Origin: Angelakisella sp. | Lineage (GTDB): Bacteria; Bacillota; Clostridia; Oscillospirales; Ruminococcaceae | Length of the DNA stretch: 59,364 nucleotides | Direction of reading: 5' to 3' | Assembly: GCA_020025195.1 (NCBI GenBank) | Contig: JAHHSN010000007.1 | Coordinates: 1-59,364 of the forward strand | Shown here: in pieces, positions 1 through 7,468 of the stretch | How the letters are laid out: every line of letters begins with the position of its first letter | Numbering within the stretch: the stretch's first letter is position 1 | The notes under the pieces: generated by a model | Database searches by the model: none | What the model was told of the DNA's origin: nothing | The model's input: the letters and a program-made list of their open reading frames with translations, nothing else | Made by a program: the position numbers and the translations under genes

Positions 1-569
1 ACGGCCCTGCCGATCCAAAGGACGATGAACCCAAGAAGTCAGCGGAATATACCCGCGGTGCCTGGGAGGAAAACGTTTTCACCAATGAGTTTACCAATCT
101 GGTTTTCCGCGCGCCGGAGGGCGTCAGAATCGCCTCGGACGAGAAAATCGCGGAGATCATGGGCATTGCCCCGGAGGAGCTTAATACTTCCGATACCTAT
201 CTCAAGGTGCAGAAAATCTATGACGCGATGGCCATGGACTTTGAGACCAGTGCTTCGGCCGTTATTATGACAGAGAACACCGCGCTTTCTCCCGGAGGGG
301 CCGATCTCTCCGAGCTGGAGTATCTTGAGCTTGTGAAGCAGGAGTTGCAGTCCGGCAACGGCACAGCTCAGCCCGTCGGCGAGGTCCATGAGATAGCCAT
401 CGGCAGCGAGACCTACTGCGTGCTGCAGGATGTAGCAATCGACGGCGCGCTGTTCCGGAGCTATCTCGCCCGCCGCGTCGGCAGGTACATGAACGTCATC
501 ACTCTGTCCTATATGCCGGAGGATGTAACCTTTGAGGATATGATCTCCTGCTTTGATTCCGTAAAATAA
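1..569 (+). CDS. C-terminal part of an unknown protein (5' end outside window)
   Basis: The reading frame is open from base 3 with no start inside the window, so only the last ~188 codons are present. The visible chain is acidic, with no membrane segment and only one Cys. It has alternating hydrophobic strands, such as the stretch around residues VHEIAIGSETY and VITLSYM near the end, resembling the C-terminal globular part of small exported or lipoprotein-anchored proteins of Clostridia. That likeness is an impression, not a family match. An internal ATG at 159 exists, but the frame upstream of it reads as normal protein, so it is not the start. A terminator follows directly after the stop. 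I do not recognise the family and assign no function. Confidence 0.7.
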   Translation, partial: GPADPKDDEPKKSAEYTRGAWEENVFTNEFTNLVFRAPEGVRIASDEKIAEIMGIAPEELNTSDTYLKVQKIYDAMAMDFETSASAVIMTENTALSPGGADLSELEYLELVKQELQSGNGTAQPVGEVHEIAIGSETYCVLQDVAIDGALFRSYLARRVGRYMNVITLSYMPEDVTFEDMISCFDSVK

Positions 570-575
570 TAAGCG

Positions 576-607
576 AAGCCGCTCCTCTTCGGGGCGGCTT
601 TTTCTTT
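576..607 (+). terminator. Rho-independent terminator after the first gene
   Basis: A ten-base stem (AAGCCGCTCC with GGGGCGGCTT, one G-U pair) closes a TCTTC loop and is followed by TTTCTTTT. It begins a few bases after the stop at 569. Confidence 0.85.
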
Positions 608-616
608 TCCGGGTGC

Positions 617-657
617 AAAAAAAGAGACCGCAGCCCTTCGGTACGGTCTCCTTTTTC
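617..657 (-). terminator. Terminator of the Sir2 gene (possibly bidirectional)
   Basis: GAGACCG at 624-630 pairs with CGGTCTC at 644-650. An A-run on the left gives a U-run for minus-strand transcripts, and CTTTTT on the right would serve the plus strand. Confidence 0.75.
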
Positions 658-663
658 TCTTTT

Positions 664-1389
664 TCAGCAGTGAATCCGGGAAAGCACCTCGCCCACCTTA
701 TCATGCAGGGTCAGGGAGGTCTTGTCATCCATGGGGGTCCTGTCCCGGTTGATGAGCACCAGATAGTTTCCTCTGAAATACTGCACCAGCGAAGCCGCCG
801 GGTAGACGGTGAGGGAGGTCCCGGCAATGATAAGCATATCGGCGTTCTGGATGGCGGAAAGGCTCGCCTGCACGGTGTCGTTGTCGAGCCCCTCCTCATA
901 GAGGACAACGTCTGGCTTCACAAGACCGCCGCAGTCGCAGCGGGGAATGCCGCTTCCCTCTAAGATCCAGCGGGCGTCATAATGCCGTCCACACCGCCGG
1001 CAGGTGTTCCGATGCACGCTGCCGTGCAGCTCATAGACCTTCCGGCTGCCCGCCTTCTGGTGGAGTCCGTCAATGTTCTGGGTGATGACTGCGGTGAGCT
1101 TGCCCGCTGCCTCCAGTTCTGCGAGCTTTCGGTGCGCGGCGTTGGGTTCCGCCTCCAGATAAAGCATCTTGTCCCGGTAGAAGCGGTAAAACTCCTCGGT
1201 ATTCCGCTCAAAAAAAGTATGGCTCAGAATGGTCTCGGGGGGATAGTCGTATTTCTGATGATAAAGCCCGTCCACCGAGCGAAAATCGGGGATGCCGCTT
1301 TCGGTGGAAACGCCCGCCCCGCCGAAAAAGACGATGCGGCGGCTTTCATCGATCATTTCTTGAAGCTTGCTTATGGATTCGTTCATCAT
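664..1389 (-). CDS. cobB: NAD-dependent protein deacylase, Sir2 (sirtuin) family
   Basis: Sirtuins remove acetyl or other acyl groups from lysines using NAD, giving nicotinamide and O-acyl-ADP-ribose. The sequence shows the full motif set: the NAD-binding GAGVSTESGIPDFR near the N-terminus, TQNIDGLH in the middle, the catalytic His in ELHGS, a zinc site of four Cys (CRRC then CDC), and GTSLTVYP in the second Rossmann half. The 241-residue length is normal for a bacterial sirtuin. Two adjacent ATGs follow a GAGGTGAT ribosome site; the second (first base 1386) has the better spacing, so the protein may be one residue shorter. It is transcribed alone, with its own terminator. Which acyl group it prefers cannot be read from the sequence. 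Confidence 0.95.
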   Translation of the reverse strand: MMNESISKLQEMIDESRRIVFFGGAGVSTESGIPDFRSVDGLYHQKYDYPPETILSHTFFERNTEEFYRFYRDKMLYLEAEPNAAHRKLAELEAAGKLTAVITQNIDGLHQKAGSRKVYELHGSVHRNTCRRCGRHYDARWILEGSGIPRCDCGGLVKPDVVLYEEGLDNDTVQASLSAIQNADMLIIAGTSLTVYPAASLVQYFRGNYLVLINRDRTPMDDKTSLTLHDKVGEVLSRIHC

Positions 1390-1459
1390 ATCACCTCAGG
1401 CTTATTATAGAGTGGCTGTCCCGACTTTGCAAGGAACGAAACAGTCCCCCAAAGGAAAA

Positions 1460-1503
1460 CCTCCCGGTATTCTCTCCCAAAGGAGGAACCGAGAGGCTTT
1501 TTT
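1460..1503 (-). terminator. Imperfect hairpin between the DUF896 and Sir2 genes
   Basis: CCTCCCGG (1460-1467) pairs with CCGAGAGG (1489-1496) with one mismatch. It is flanked by CTTTTTT on the right and by AAAGGAAAA on the left, so it could end minus-strand transcripts from the DUF896 gene. Confidence 0.5.
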
Positions 1504-1717
1504 AGTGTTTGACGGTCTTTTTTTGCTGTAACTTTTCTTTGGAGCCGTCGGGACGCTGGATGTAGGTGTTATCCAGAATGTTTTTCATGTTCCCGCGGAA
1601 TTCCTCAATGTACTCCGTTCGGAGGGCGGTCTGTTCCTTTTTTTCCTCGGGGCTGAGCCCGACCGAGCGCTCCTTGCGGGAAAGCTCGCCGATGCGATCC
1701 ATCTTGACTTTATCCAT
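1502..1717 (-). CDS. DUF896 (UPF0291, YnzC-like) small protein
   Basis: This 71-residue protein has the DUF896 layout: an N-terminal helical hairpin (the RIGELSRKERSVGLSPEEK region), the conserved LRTEYIEEFRGN, and a short polar tail. The B. subtilis relative YnzC is a small two-helix protein of the SOS-linked yneA operon with unknown function. A longer frame reaches back to 1819, but that part would overlap the upstream gene. ATG at 1717 is 16 bases after the neighbour's stop and has AAAGGA upstream, although at a long distance of 12 bases; ATG at 1702 is an alternative. It is probably the last gene of a three-gene minus-strand operon. Confidence 0.85.
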   Translation of the reverse strand: MDKVKMDRIGELSRKERSVGLSPEEKKEQTALRTEYIEEFRGNMKNILDNTYIQRPDGSKEKLQQKKTVKH

Positions 1718-1733
1718 AGAAATTCTAATTCCT

Positions 1734-2210
1734 TTACTTGATGGGATTTCCGGTAATGTATGCCCAAAGATGGGCGGGGATGCTGTACTGGAACTGGGAC
1801 TGGAAGAACAGGCAGACACCGACCATGATCGCGGTGAAGAGAATCATGAGCAGGAGCGCCGCAATGCCCAGATTGCGCTTGTTGCGGTTGATGTGGCGGG
1901 AGAACGCCCACTGGATGGCCAGTACGAGGTTGACGATGGGGATAGCAAGCAGTATGAGTGCCCCCATAAAGGAACGAACCTTCATCACCGAAAGATCGGG
2001 GGGTTGTTTCTCCTTTTTCTGTTTTTGGGGAGGCTCCTCCGGCTTCGGCTGGAGAGATTCCTGCACGGTCTGTGGGAGAGGCTCCGCTTCTTTCTCGGCA
2101 ACGGGCGAGGGAAGCTCCTCCGGGGCTTCCGGGGGCGCCGCGGAGGAGGAAAGCTCCTCCTCCCAAAGCGCCGGCTCCTCCTCGGGCGTTATCTCTTTTT
2201 GTCCATACAT
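1734..2210 (-). CDS. Membrane protein with acidic Pro/Glu-rich N-terminal domain, unknown function
   Basis: The protein is 158 residues. The first ~75 are disordered and rich in Glu, Pro and Gln, followed by a short basic stretch. Two hydrophobic segments follow at about residues 82-102 (ALILLAIPIVNLVLAIQWAF) and 116-135 (LGIAALLLMILFTAIMVG), with a basic loop between them. The fold resembles small two-helix envelope proteins. The start is ATG at 2210, preceded by GTGGAGGAAACC; the in-frame GTG at 2225 lies inside that ribosome site and is rejected. It sits between the zinc-ribbon gene and DUF896 in one operon. No family was recognised. Confidence 0.8.
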   Translation of the reverse strand: MYGQKEITPEEEPALWEEELSSSAAPPEAPEELPSPVAEKEAEPLPQTVQESLQPKPEEPPQKQKKEKQPPDLSVMKVRSFMGALILLAIPIVNLVLAIQWAFSRHINRNKRNLGIAALLLMILFTAIMVGVCLFFQSQFQYSIPAHLWAYITGNPIK

Positions 2211-2231
2211 GATGGTTTCCTCCACGAATGG

Positions 2232-2615
2232 TTATTTGGGCAGGGCAGCGCCGCACTTGTCGCAGAATTCAGCGTCCGGCTTCTGCTCGGCTCCGCAGGC
2301 AGCGCAGACCTTAGCAGGCTCTTTTTCGGGCGCATCTTCCTTATCCCGCGCCTCGTCATACTGCTTCTTGAGGGCATCGATCTCCTTATAGATCGCGGTG
2401 ATTTTGGCGCACTTTTCTCGGTAGGGAGACTCTGCCTGATCCTTTTCGGTGTTGTAGGCCAGCTCGCCCAGCTCCAGAAGCTCCGCTTTCACCGCGGATT
2501 CCTTCCTCAGCATGTCGGCCTTGATGCCGGCGAGATCGCCCAGCTCCTTTGCTTTATCTGCCACCTTTTCGGCGGCGCCGGAGAGGGTCTTCCCCAGATT
2601 TTCAAAAAATGCCAT
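2232..2615 (-). CDS. Zinc-ribbon protein with N-terminal coiled coil, unknown function
   Basis: This is a 127-residue protein. Residues 1-95 are strongly helical and charged (repeated AKEL, ALKKQYDEARDKED patterns), suggesting a coiled coil. The end is a typical zinc ribbon with two Cys pairs, CAAC and CDKC, about 14 residues apart. Such proteins are often scaffold or stress proteins in Firmicutes, but the partner cannot be seen. It is the first gene of the minus-strand operon that continues with a two-helix membrane protein and DUF896; a TTGAAT/TATAAT promoter lies 50-70 bases upstream. Confidence 0.85.
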   Translation of the reverse strand: MAFFENLGKTLSGAAEKVADKAKELGDLAGIKADMLRKESAVKAELLELGELAYNTEKDQAESPYREKCAKITAIYKEIDALKKQYDEARDKEDAPEKEPAKVCAACGAEQKPDAEFCDKCGAALPK

Positions 2616-2658
2616 GAGCGGTTACCTTCCCTTTCTTCCCAATGCTTTCGTGCTTTCT

Positions 2659-2687
2659 ATTATAGCACCGGAAAGGGAGCGATTCAA
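2659..2687 (-). promoter_or_regulatory. Promoter of the zinc-ribbon/membrane protein/DUF896 operon
   Basis: On the minus strand, TTGAAT (2687-2682) and TATAAT (2664-2659) are separated by exactly 17 bases. The -35 box overlaps the end of the nth gene. Confidence 0.75.
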
Positions 2688-3328
2688 TGATCCGCGGCCA
2701 GTCCCGGGCGAGAGGGGCAAAGTTCTTTCAGCGGACATTCGGCGCAGCGGGGACGCCGCGCGATGCAGGTTTCCCGTCCGAAAAGCACCATCCGGTGACA
2801 GAAGTCGGAGGACTTTTCCGGTGGGATGCACTCTCGGAGCTGCATTTCCACCTTGTAGGGGTCCTTGGAGGTGGTAAGCCCCAGAAGATTGGTGATGCGG
2901 ATGCAGTGCGTATCACAGACATAGGCGGGCTTTCCGTAAATGTCACCACAGATGAGGTTTGCGGTTTTGCGCCCCACGCCGGGAAGCTTCACCAGCTCGT
3001 CGATCTCATCCGGCACCCGGCCGCCGTATTCGTCCCGGAGCATCCGGCACATCATGACGATGTCCCGCGCCTTGGTGTGGTAGAAGCCGCAGCTTCTGAT
3101 GAGCTCCTCTACCTCGGCGACGTCCGCCTCGGCAAAGTCCTCAATGGAGGGATAGCGCGCAAAAAGCGCCGGCGTCACAAGATTGACACGGGCGTCGGTG
3201 CACTGCGCCGAAAGCCGCACCGCGATGAGAAGCTCGTGCGGGATGCGGTGCTGCAGGGAGCAGAGGGCTTCGGGGTAGATTTCCTCCAGAATGGAGAGGA
3301 TAGTATCGATGGTTTTGGGATCTCTCAT
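2684..3328 (-). CDS. nth: Endonuclease III (DNA glycosylase/AP lyase)
   Basis: Nth excises oxidised pyrimidines and cleaves the abasic site in base excision repair. The 214-residue chain has the helix-hairpin-helix LPGVGRKTANL, with the catalytic Lys. The catalytic Asp of the GPD loop is in VCDTHCIR. The C-terminal [4Fe-4S] motif has the exact spacing Cys-X6-Cys-X2-Cys-X5-Cys. Length and motif order match the family. It has its own promoter (TTGACA/TATCAT) just upstream, divergent from the spoIIGA promoter. No defects are visible. Confidence 0.97.
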   Translation of the reverse strand: MRDPKTIDTILSILEEIYPEALCSLQHRIPHELLIAVRLSAQCTDARVNLVTPALFARYPSIEDFAEADVAEVEELIRSCGFYHTKARDIVMMCRMLRDEYGGRVPDEIDELVKLPGVGRKTANLICGDIYGKPAYVCDTHCIRITNLLGLTTSKDPYKVEMQLRECIPPEKSSDFCHRMVLFGRETCIARRPRCAECPLKELCPSRPGLAADH

Positions 3329-3351
3329 GGGTTATCACGCCTTTCTGCCTA

Positions 3352-3380
3352 ATGATAAAATTTATGACGGGAAATGTCAA
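3352..3380 (-). promoter_or_regulatory. Promoter of nth
   Basis: The minus strand carries TTGACA (3380-3375), a 17-base spacer and TATCAT (3357-3352), 24 bases before the nth start. Confidence 0.75.
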
Positions 3381-3397
3381 GGAAAGCGGCCCCCGCC

Positions 3398-3431
3398 TTC
3401 GACCGCATTCGCAGGGGACGGCGGGTATAAT
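3398..3431 (+). promoter_or_regulatory. Candidate Spo0A-dependent promoter of spoIIGA-sigE
   Basis: TATAAT at 3426-3431 lies 22 bases after TTCGAC (3398-3403), which reads as part of a Spo0A box (GTCGAA) on the other strand. In B. subtilis, spoIIG has a sigma-A promoter with an unusually long 22-base spacer bound by Spo0A~P. The match in spacing and box orientation is suggestive; the assignment is inference. Confidence 0.45.
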
Positions 3432-3460
3432 GAAGCTCAACAGAAGGGGGAGGGGACAGC

Positions 3461-4327
3461 ATGGGGATCAAGATCTACGGCGACGTTCTGGCGGCGGTCA
3501 ATTTTACCGTCACGCTGCTCATTCTTCGGCTTACGGGGCGGCTTTTGGGGGTGGTCCCCGGAAAGGTGGCCCGCTATGTTTCCTCTCTCCTCGGCGCGGC
3601 GGCGGCATTCATCCTTTTTGTGCCTATCCGTTCGGTCTGGCTGCAGCTTCTCTATCGGCTCCTCATCTCGATCTTTCTGGTAGGGGTGGGTTTCCCGCAG
3701 CTGAAAGGACGGCTGCTGCTGCGGGCGGTCGGGCTTTTTTATCTCGTGAGCTTTCTCACGGCGGGGGTGGTCGCGGGGCTTCTCTGGCTTTTCCCCTCTG
3801 CGGGCTTCTATACGATGAACGGCGTGGTCTATTTCAATATTCATCCGCTGCTCCTCATTGGATGCGTGGCAGCCGCTTATTTGGTTACCGAGCTTTTTGA
3901 CCGCTTCAACGCGCGGCGAACCCCGCCCACGGAGCTTTTTGCCATCACCCTTCGGCGCCTCGGCAGGACCGAGAGCATCGAGGCGCTGGCGGACAGCGGC
4001 AACCGTCTCACGGAGCCGTTTTCCGGGCTTCCGGTGGTGGTTGTCACCCTGCGGGCAGTCTGGCGGCTCCTGAAGCCGGAGGAACGGGAGCTTATTCTGG
4101 AGCCGGACCCGGCAAGCGGACTGGCGGGGGTTCGCTGGGTGATGCTGCGCACGGTGGGAGAGGAATGCCTTCTTCCCGCCTTTAAGCCGGACGCGCTCTC
4201 GGTTCTTTGGGAGGGACGGGAGACTCCGACAGAGGCGTATTTTGCGGTGACCCCGCGGGAACTGGAGGAGGAGGGGCGCTTCAGCGCTGTCTTTAATCCC
4301 AAGATGATACAAGTTTTACTGAGGTGA
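3461..4327 (+). CDS. spoIIGA: Sigma-E processing peptidase SpoIIGA
   Basis: SpoIIGA is the mother-cell protease that cuts the pro-sequence from pro-sigma-E after the asymmetric septum forms. The N-terminal half (residues ~5-145) holds about five hydrophobic segments. The C-terminal half is the aspartic-protease-like domain with its DSGN motif; the catalytic Asp is residue 178 (ALADSGNRLTEP), close to Asp183 of the B. subtilis protein. The 288-residue length fits. The start ATG follows AGAAGGGGGAGGGGACAGC. The stop codon is embedded in the ribosome site of sigE, so the two genes are translationally coupled. The signalling partner SpoIIR is not in the window. Confidence 0.95.
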   Translation: MGIKIYGDVLAAVNFTVTLLILRLTGRLLGVVPGKVARYVSSLLGAAAAFILFVPIRSVWLQLLYRLLISIFLVGVGFPQLKGRLLLRAVGLFYLVSFLTAGVVAGLLWLFPSAGFYTMNGVVYFNIHPLLLIGCVAAAYLVTELFDRFNARRTPPTELFAITLRRLGRTESIEALADSGNRLTEPFSGLPVVVVTLRAVWRLLKPEERELILEPDPASGLAGVRWVMLRTVGEECLLPAFKPDALSVLWEGRETPTEAYFAVTPRELEEEGRFSAVFNPKMIQVLLR

Positions 4328-4332
4328 AAGGC

Positions 4333-5052
4333 ATGAACATACTGAAAAAGCAGATGGCAAAGCTGCGGCTGTGGTTTCTCCTAAAAAGGAAACGGCGTGC
4401 TTCCGGCGTCTTTTATATCAACGGCCCCGACAGCCTGCCGGCGCCGCTTTCCCGGGAGGAGGAAGCCCGGGTTTTTGCCCGGCTGGAGCAGAAGGACGCT
4501 GCCGCGCGGGATATTCTCATCACACATAACCTGCGGCTGGTGGTATACATCGCCCGAAAGTTTGAATCGACGGGAGTCGGGATCGAGGATCTCATCTCCA
4601 TCGGCACCATTGGGCTCATCAAGGCGGTCAATACCTTCTGCCCGGGGCGGAACATCAAGCTTGCGACCTACGCCTCCCGCTGCATTGAGAACGAGATCCT
4701 CATGCACCTGAGAAAGATCCAGAACATCCGCTCGGAGGTTTCCATCGACGAGCCGCTCAACATCGACTGGGACGGCAATGAGCTGCTTCTCTCCGACGTA
4801 CTCGGCACCGAGAGCGACGCCGTTGACCATGAGATCGAAAAGGAGGCGGAAAAGAGCATTTTACTGGGGCTGGTGAGCAGGCTGGGCGAGCGGGAGCGGA
4901 CCATCATGCAGCTGCGCTTTGGGCTGACCGGCGAGGAGGAAAAAACCCAGAAGGAGGTGGCGGACGAGATTGGCATTTCCCAGTCCTATATTTCGAGGCT
5001 TGAAAAAAAGATCATCCGCGAGCTTAGAACGGAGATGGAAAAGGTTTATTGA
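4333..5052 (+). CDS. sigE: RNA polymerase sporulation sigma factor sigma-E (pro-form)
   Basis: Sigma-E drives early mother-cell gene expression in sporulation. The first ~25 residues are basic and amphipathic (KKQMAKLRLWFLLKRKRR), which is the membrane-binding pro-sequence. The mature protein begins near FYINGPDSLP. Regions follow in order: 2.1-2.2 (DILITHNLRLVVYIARKF), 2.3-2.4 (STGVGIEDLISIGTIGLIKA, TYASRCIENEI), and 4.2 helix-turn-helix (TQKEVADEIGISQSYISRLE). A GTG nine bases upstream is part of the GAGGTGAAAGG ribosome site, so ATG at 4333 is preferred (239 residues). In many spore formers sigG follows sigE; here a terminator follows and no sigG is present. Confidence 0.96.
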   Translation: MNILKKQMAKLRLWFLLKRKRRASGVFYINGPDSLPAPLSREEEARVFARLEQKDAAARDILITHNLRLVVYIARKFESTGVGIEDLISIGTIGLIKAVNTFCPGRNIKLATYASRCIENEILMHLRKIQNIRSEVSIDEPLNIDWDGNELLLSDVLGTESDAVDHEIEKEAEKSILLGLVSRLGERERTIMQLRFGLTGEEEKTQKEVADEIGISQSYISRLEKKIIRELRTEMEKVY

Positions 5053-5057
5053 ATGGG

Positions 5058-5108
5058 ATACGGAGCGGCTTTCCCAAAGCGGGGAAGGCGGCTCCGTATT
5101 TTGCTTCT
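5058..5108 (+). terminator. Terminator of spoIIGA-sigE
   Basis: ATACGGAGC (5058-5066) pairs with GCTCCGTAT (5091-5099), with extra pairing inside, and is followed by TTTTGCTTCTTT. Confidence 0.85.
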
Positions 5109-5136
5109 TTACTTTAGCTTGTAAAAGTGTTATATT
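5108..5136 (+). promoter_or_regulatory. Promoter of the yerC-like/methyltransferase pair
   Basis: TTTACT (5108-5113) and TATATT (5131-5136) are 17 bases apart and lie just after the sigE terminator, about 40 bases before the next start. Confidence 0.45.
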
Positions 5137-5176
5137 AAGTAAGGAAATATAGATAAAGGAGGAACGAGCGGACGTT

Positions 5177-5479
5177 ATGAATGTAAAACTGAGTGACGAA
5201 AATACCGAGTATTTATATCATGCGATTCTCGAGCTTAAAGATATGGAGGAGTGCAGCGCCTTTTTTGAGGACCTCTGCACAGGGCAGGAGCTGAGAGCGC
5301 TTTCCCAGCGCCTTCAGGTGGCAAAGCTCCTCAAGGAATCCTATGTGTACAGCGACATTGTCAAGATGACCGGCGCCAGCACGGCGACCATCAGCCGCGT
5401 CAACCGCTCTCTGCAGTTCGGGGCGAACGGCTATGACTGCATCTTTGACCGACTGAAGGAGAAATATGGCAGGATATAA
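5177..5479 (+). CDS. YerC/YecD family TrpR-like DNA-binding protein
   Basis: This 100-residue protein matches the YerC/YecD family, which shares the Trp-repressor helix-turn-helix. Visible features are the helical N-terminal part with CTGQELRALSQRLQVAKLL and the DNA-reading part SDIVKMTGASTATISRVNRSL. Family members are annotated as TrpR-like; their ligand and targets are largely undefined. AAAGGAGG-type ribosome site precedes ATG 5177. The last 14 bases overlap the following methyltransferase gene, so the two are co-transcribed and probably translationally coupled. Confidence 0.92.
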   Translation: MNVKLSDENTEYLYHAILELKDMEECSAFFEDLCTGQELRALSQRLQVAKLLKESYVYSDIVKMTGASTATISRVNRSLQFGANGYDCIFDRLKEKYGRI

Positions 5480-6218
5480 CGCGACCTTCGCGGAGTTTTA
5501 CGACCGCCTCACCGATGACGTTGATTACGGCAGGATGGCGGAGTTCTGCATGGAAAAGCTCGCGGAGCATCATCCCAAGTGCGAGCTGATTCTTGACCTT
5601 GCCTGCGGGACCGGCTCCCTTGCCGCGCAGTTTGCCGCACAGGGGCAGGAGGTCATCGCGGTGGATTCCTCCCCCGAGATGCTGATGCAGGGCATGAACA
5701 AGAATACAGGTTTCCGGGTCCCCATCCTGTTCCTTATGCAGCGGATGGAGGAGTTGAATCTTTACGGTACCGTGGATCTCGCGGTCTCCGCGCTCGACAG
5801 CGTGAACCATCTGGAGGGCGCCCGGGCGGTGGAGGAGGCGTTTTCCCGCCTCAAGTTCTTTATCGAACCCGGCGGGCTGTTCATCTTTGATGTGAACACC
5901 CCCTATAAGCACCGGGAGGTGCTGGGGATGAGCACCTATGTCCGGGAAGCGGAGGACGTCTACTGCGTCTGGCAGAATGAATACCAGGAGGGGCCGGAGC
6001 ACCGGGTGGAGATCACCATGGATCTTTTCGCGGAGCAGGAGAACGGCTCCTATCTCCGCACATCGGAGTGCTTTTCGGAGTACGCCTATCCCCTTGAAAC
6101 GCTGGAACGGCTCCTGCGGGAAAATGAGTTCACCCTTCTTTCCGCTCACGCGGGCTATACGGAAGCTCCGGCGGGGGAGAGGGACGAGCGCTGGGTATTG
6201 GTTGCCCGGCGTGACTAA
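5466..6218 (+). CDS. Class I SAM-dependent methyltransferase
   Basis: The 250-residue protein has the Rossmann methyltransferase pattern: motif I LILDLACGTGSLAAQFA, the acidic end of strand 2 in VIAVDSSPEML, and a downstream strand LAVSALDSVNHLEG. The second half contains a lid-like region, and the chain ends with a beta strand in which RDERWVLVARR is found. This type of enzyme methylates small molecules or RNA; the substrate cannot be told. The start ATG overlaps the end of the YerC-like gene. The gene ends before the tRNA operon promoter, and no clear terminator separates them. Confidence 0.88.
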   Translation: MAGYNATFAEFYDRLTDDVDYGRMAEFCMEKLAEHHPKCELILDLACGTGSLAAQFAAQGQEVIAVDSSPEMLMQGMNKNTGFRVPILFLMQRMEELNLYGTVDLAVSALDSVNHLEGARAVEEAFSRLKFFIEPGGLFIFDVNTPYKHREVLGMSTYVREAEDVYCVWQNEYQEGPEHRVEITMDLFAEQENGSYLRTSECFSEYAYPLETLERLLRENEFTLLSAHAGYTEAPAGERDERWVLVARRD

Positions 6219-6248
6219 AAAAATATCTTCAATATGGTGAAAAAAGCG

Positions 6249-6277
6249 TTGACAAATGCGCCGTTATCCACTATAAT
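6249..6277 (+). promoter_or_regulatory. Strong promoter of the tRNA-Asp/Gly/Cys operon
   Basis: A perfect TTGACA (6249-6254), a 17-base spacer and a perfect TATAAT (6272-6277) lie ~55 bases before the first tRNA, as expected for a highly expressed stable-RNA operon. Confidence 0.93.
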
Positions 6278-6331
6278 AATTAATGTTGCTGGTGATGAGC
6301 CGGCGGTTGGCTGAGTGCTTTCAATTTGTTT

Positions 6332-6408
6332 GGCCTGGTAGTTCAGCCGGTTAGAACGCTAGCCTGTCACGCTAGAGGTCGTGGGTTCGATCCCCATCCA
6401 GGTCGCCA
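6332..6408 (+). tRNA. tRNA-Asp (anticodon GTC)
   Basis: The acceptor stem GGCCTGG pairs with CCAGGTC, the anticodon stem-loop CTAGCCTGTCACGCTAG carries GTC, and the T arm has GTTCGATC. The 3' CCA is encoded. Length is 77 bases. It is first of three in the operon. Confidence 0.97.
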
Positions 6409-6416
6409 TATTTTTT

Positions 6417-6492
6417 GCGGGTTTAGCTCATCTGGTAGAGCGCCACCTTGCCAAGGTGGAGGTAGCGAGTTCGAGCCTCGTAACCCGCTCCA
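6417..6492 (+). tRNA. tRNA-Gly (anticodon GCC)
   Basis: The acceptor stem GCGGGTT pairs with AACCCGC, the anticodon arm CCACCTTGCCAAGGTGG carries GCC, and the T loop is GTTCGAGC. The CCA end is encoded. Length is 76 bases. Confidence 0.97.
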
Positions 6493-6499
6493 TTTTTTT

Positions 6500-6574
<75 letters not shown>

Positions 6575-6581
6575 AAAAACC

Positions 6582-6616
6582 AAAAGGAAATGACCATTCG
6601 TCATTTCCTTTTTTTA
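6582..6616 (+). terminator. Terminator of the tRNA operon
   Basis: AAAAGGAAATGAC pairs perfectly with GTCATTTCCTTTT around a five-base loop and continues into a T-run. Confidence 0.92.
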
Positions 6617-6638
6617 TACCGAAAAAGGAGAAGCTGTT

Positions 6639-7316
6639 ATGAAATATGGGATCATCGGAGCGCTCTCGGAGGAGATCGCGCTGGTTCTTGAAAAAATGAC
6701 CGTCACCGCCACCCACAAACGCCTCGGCACCGTTTTTTATGAGGGGGAGATCGGCCGGCATGAGGTGGTGTTGGTCTGCTGCGGCATCGGCAAGGTGAAC
6801 GCCGCTCTCGCCGCTCACACGGTCATTGCGGAATACGGCGCCCGGGCGGTCATCAATATCGGTATTGCCGGCGCGATGGCCAAGGGGCTGGGCACCATGG
6901 ATGTTGTCCTCAGTACCGAAGCGGCTTTCCACGATCAGGACGCCGTGATGCTTAAGTATTACCCCAATACCGAATTCTTTCAGGCGGACGAGCAGCTCCT
7001 TGCCCTCGCGGAGACCGCCTGCCAAAGCGTTTCTCTCCACGGCAAGTACATAAAGGGCCGGGTCATCACCGGGGACGTCTTTGTGAATGACCGTGCTACC
7101 AAGGAGAAACTGGTGGAGCGTTATCAGCCCGCCTGCACCGAGATGGAGGGCGCTGCCATCGCGCATGCCGCCTTCTCGAACGAGACCCCCTTCCTGATCA
7201 TCCGTACCATGTCCGATTCGGCGGATGACAACGCGGACGAGAAGTACGATCACTTTATCGAGGACGCGGCGCGTCAGTCGGCATCCATCGTTCTCAAGAT
7301 GCTGGAGCTGGCTTAA
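6639..7316 (+). CDS. mtnN: 5'-methylthioadenosine/S-adenosylhomocysteine nucleosidase
   Basis: MtnN (Pfs) splits adenine from MTA and SAH in methionine salvage and the activated methyl cycle. Family motifs are clear: the N-terminal GIIGALSEEIALVLE, INIGIAGA in the middle, GDVFVND, and EMEGAAIAHAA with the ribose-binding Glu. The catalytic Asp is in SDSADDNA near the C-terminus. The 225-residue length is typical. An AAAAAGGAG site precedes the ATG, only ~25 bases after the tRNA terminator. The gene forms its own unit and ends in a strong hairpin. The upstream methyltransferase would produce SAH, but no operon link is visible. Confidence 0.96.
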   Translation: MKYGIIGALSEEIALVLEKMTVTATHKRLGTVFYEGEIGRHEVVLVCCGIGKVNAALAAHTVIAEYGARAVINIGIAGAMAKGLGTMDVVLSTEAAFHDQDAVMLKYYPNTEFFQADEQLLALAETACQSVSLHGKYIKGRVITGDVFVNDRATKEKLVERYQPACTEMEGAAIAHAAFSNETPFLIIRTMSDSADDNADEKYDHFIEDAARQSASIVLKMLELA

Positions 7317-7330
7317 CAGAAGAAAAAGAA

Positions 7331-7362
7331 AAAGGGAACCGGTTTCGGTTCCCTTTTTTCTT
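7331..7362 (+). terminator. Terminator of mtnN
   Basis: GGGAACC (7334-7340) pairs with GGTTCCC (7347-7353), followed by six T. Confidence 0.93.
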
Positions 7363-7410
7363 CTATTGGGCGAAAAAAGCGGCAAATAGAGCCACTCTAC
7401 GATTCATAGG

Positions 7411-7439
7411 TTGTACGACGTCCGCCGATTTGCTACACT
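7411..7439 (+). promoter_or_regulatory. Promoter of the XRE membrane regulator
   Basis: TTGTAC (7411-7416) and TACACT (7434-7439) are 17 bases apart, 30 bases before the start. Confidence 0.5.
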
Positions 7440-7468
7440 ATCCCTAGAGAAAGGGGAGACTGATTTTT

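Noticed and set aside
4324..4332. GTG at 4324 as sigE start
   Set aside because: It is inside the GAGGTGAAAGG ribosome site; ATG 4333 has correct spacing and gives the usual pro-sequence.
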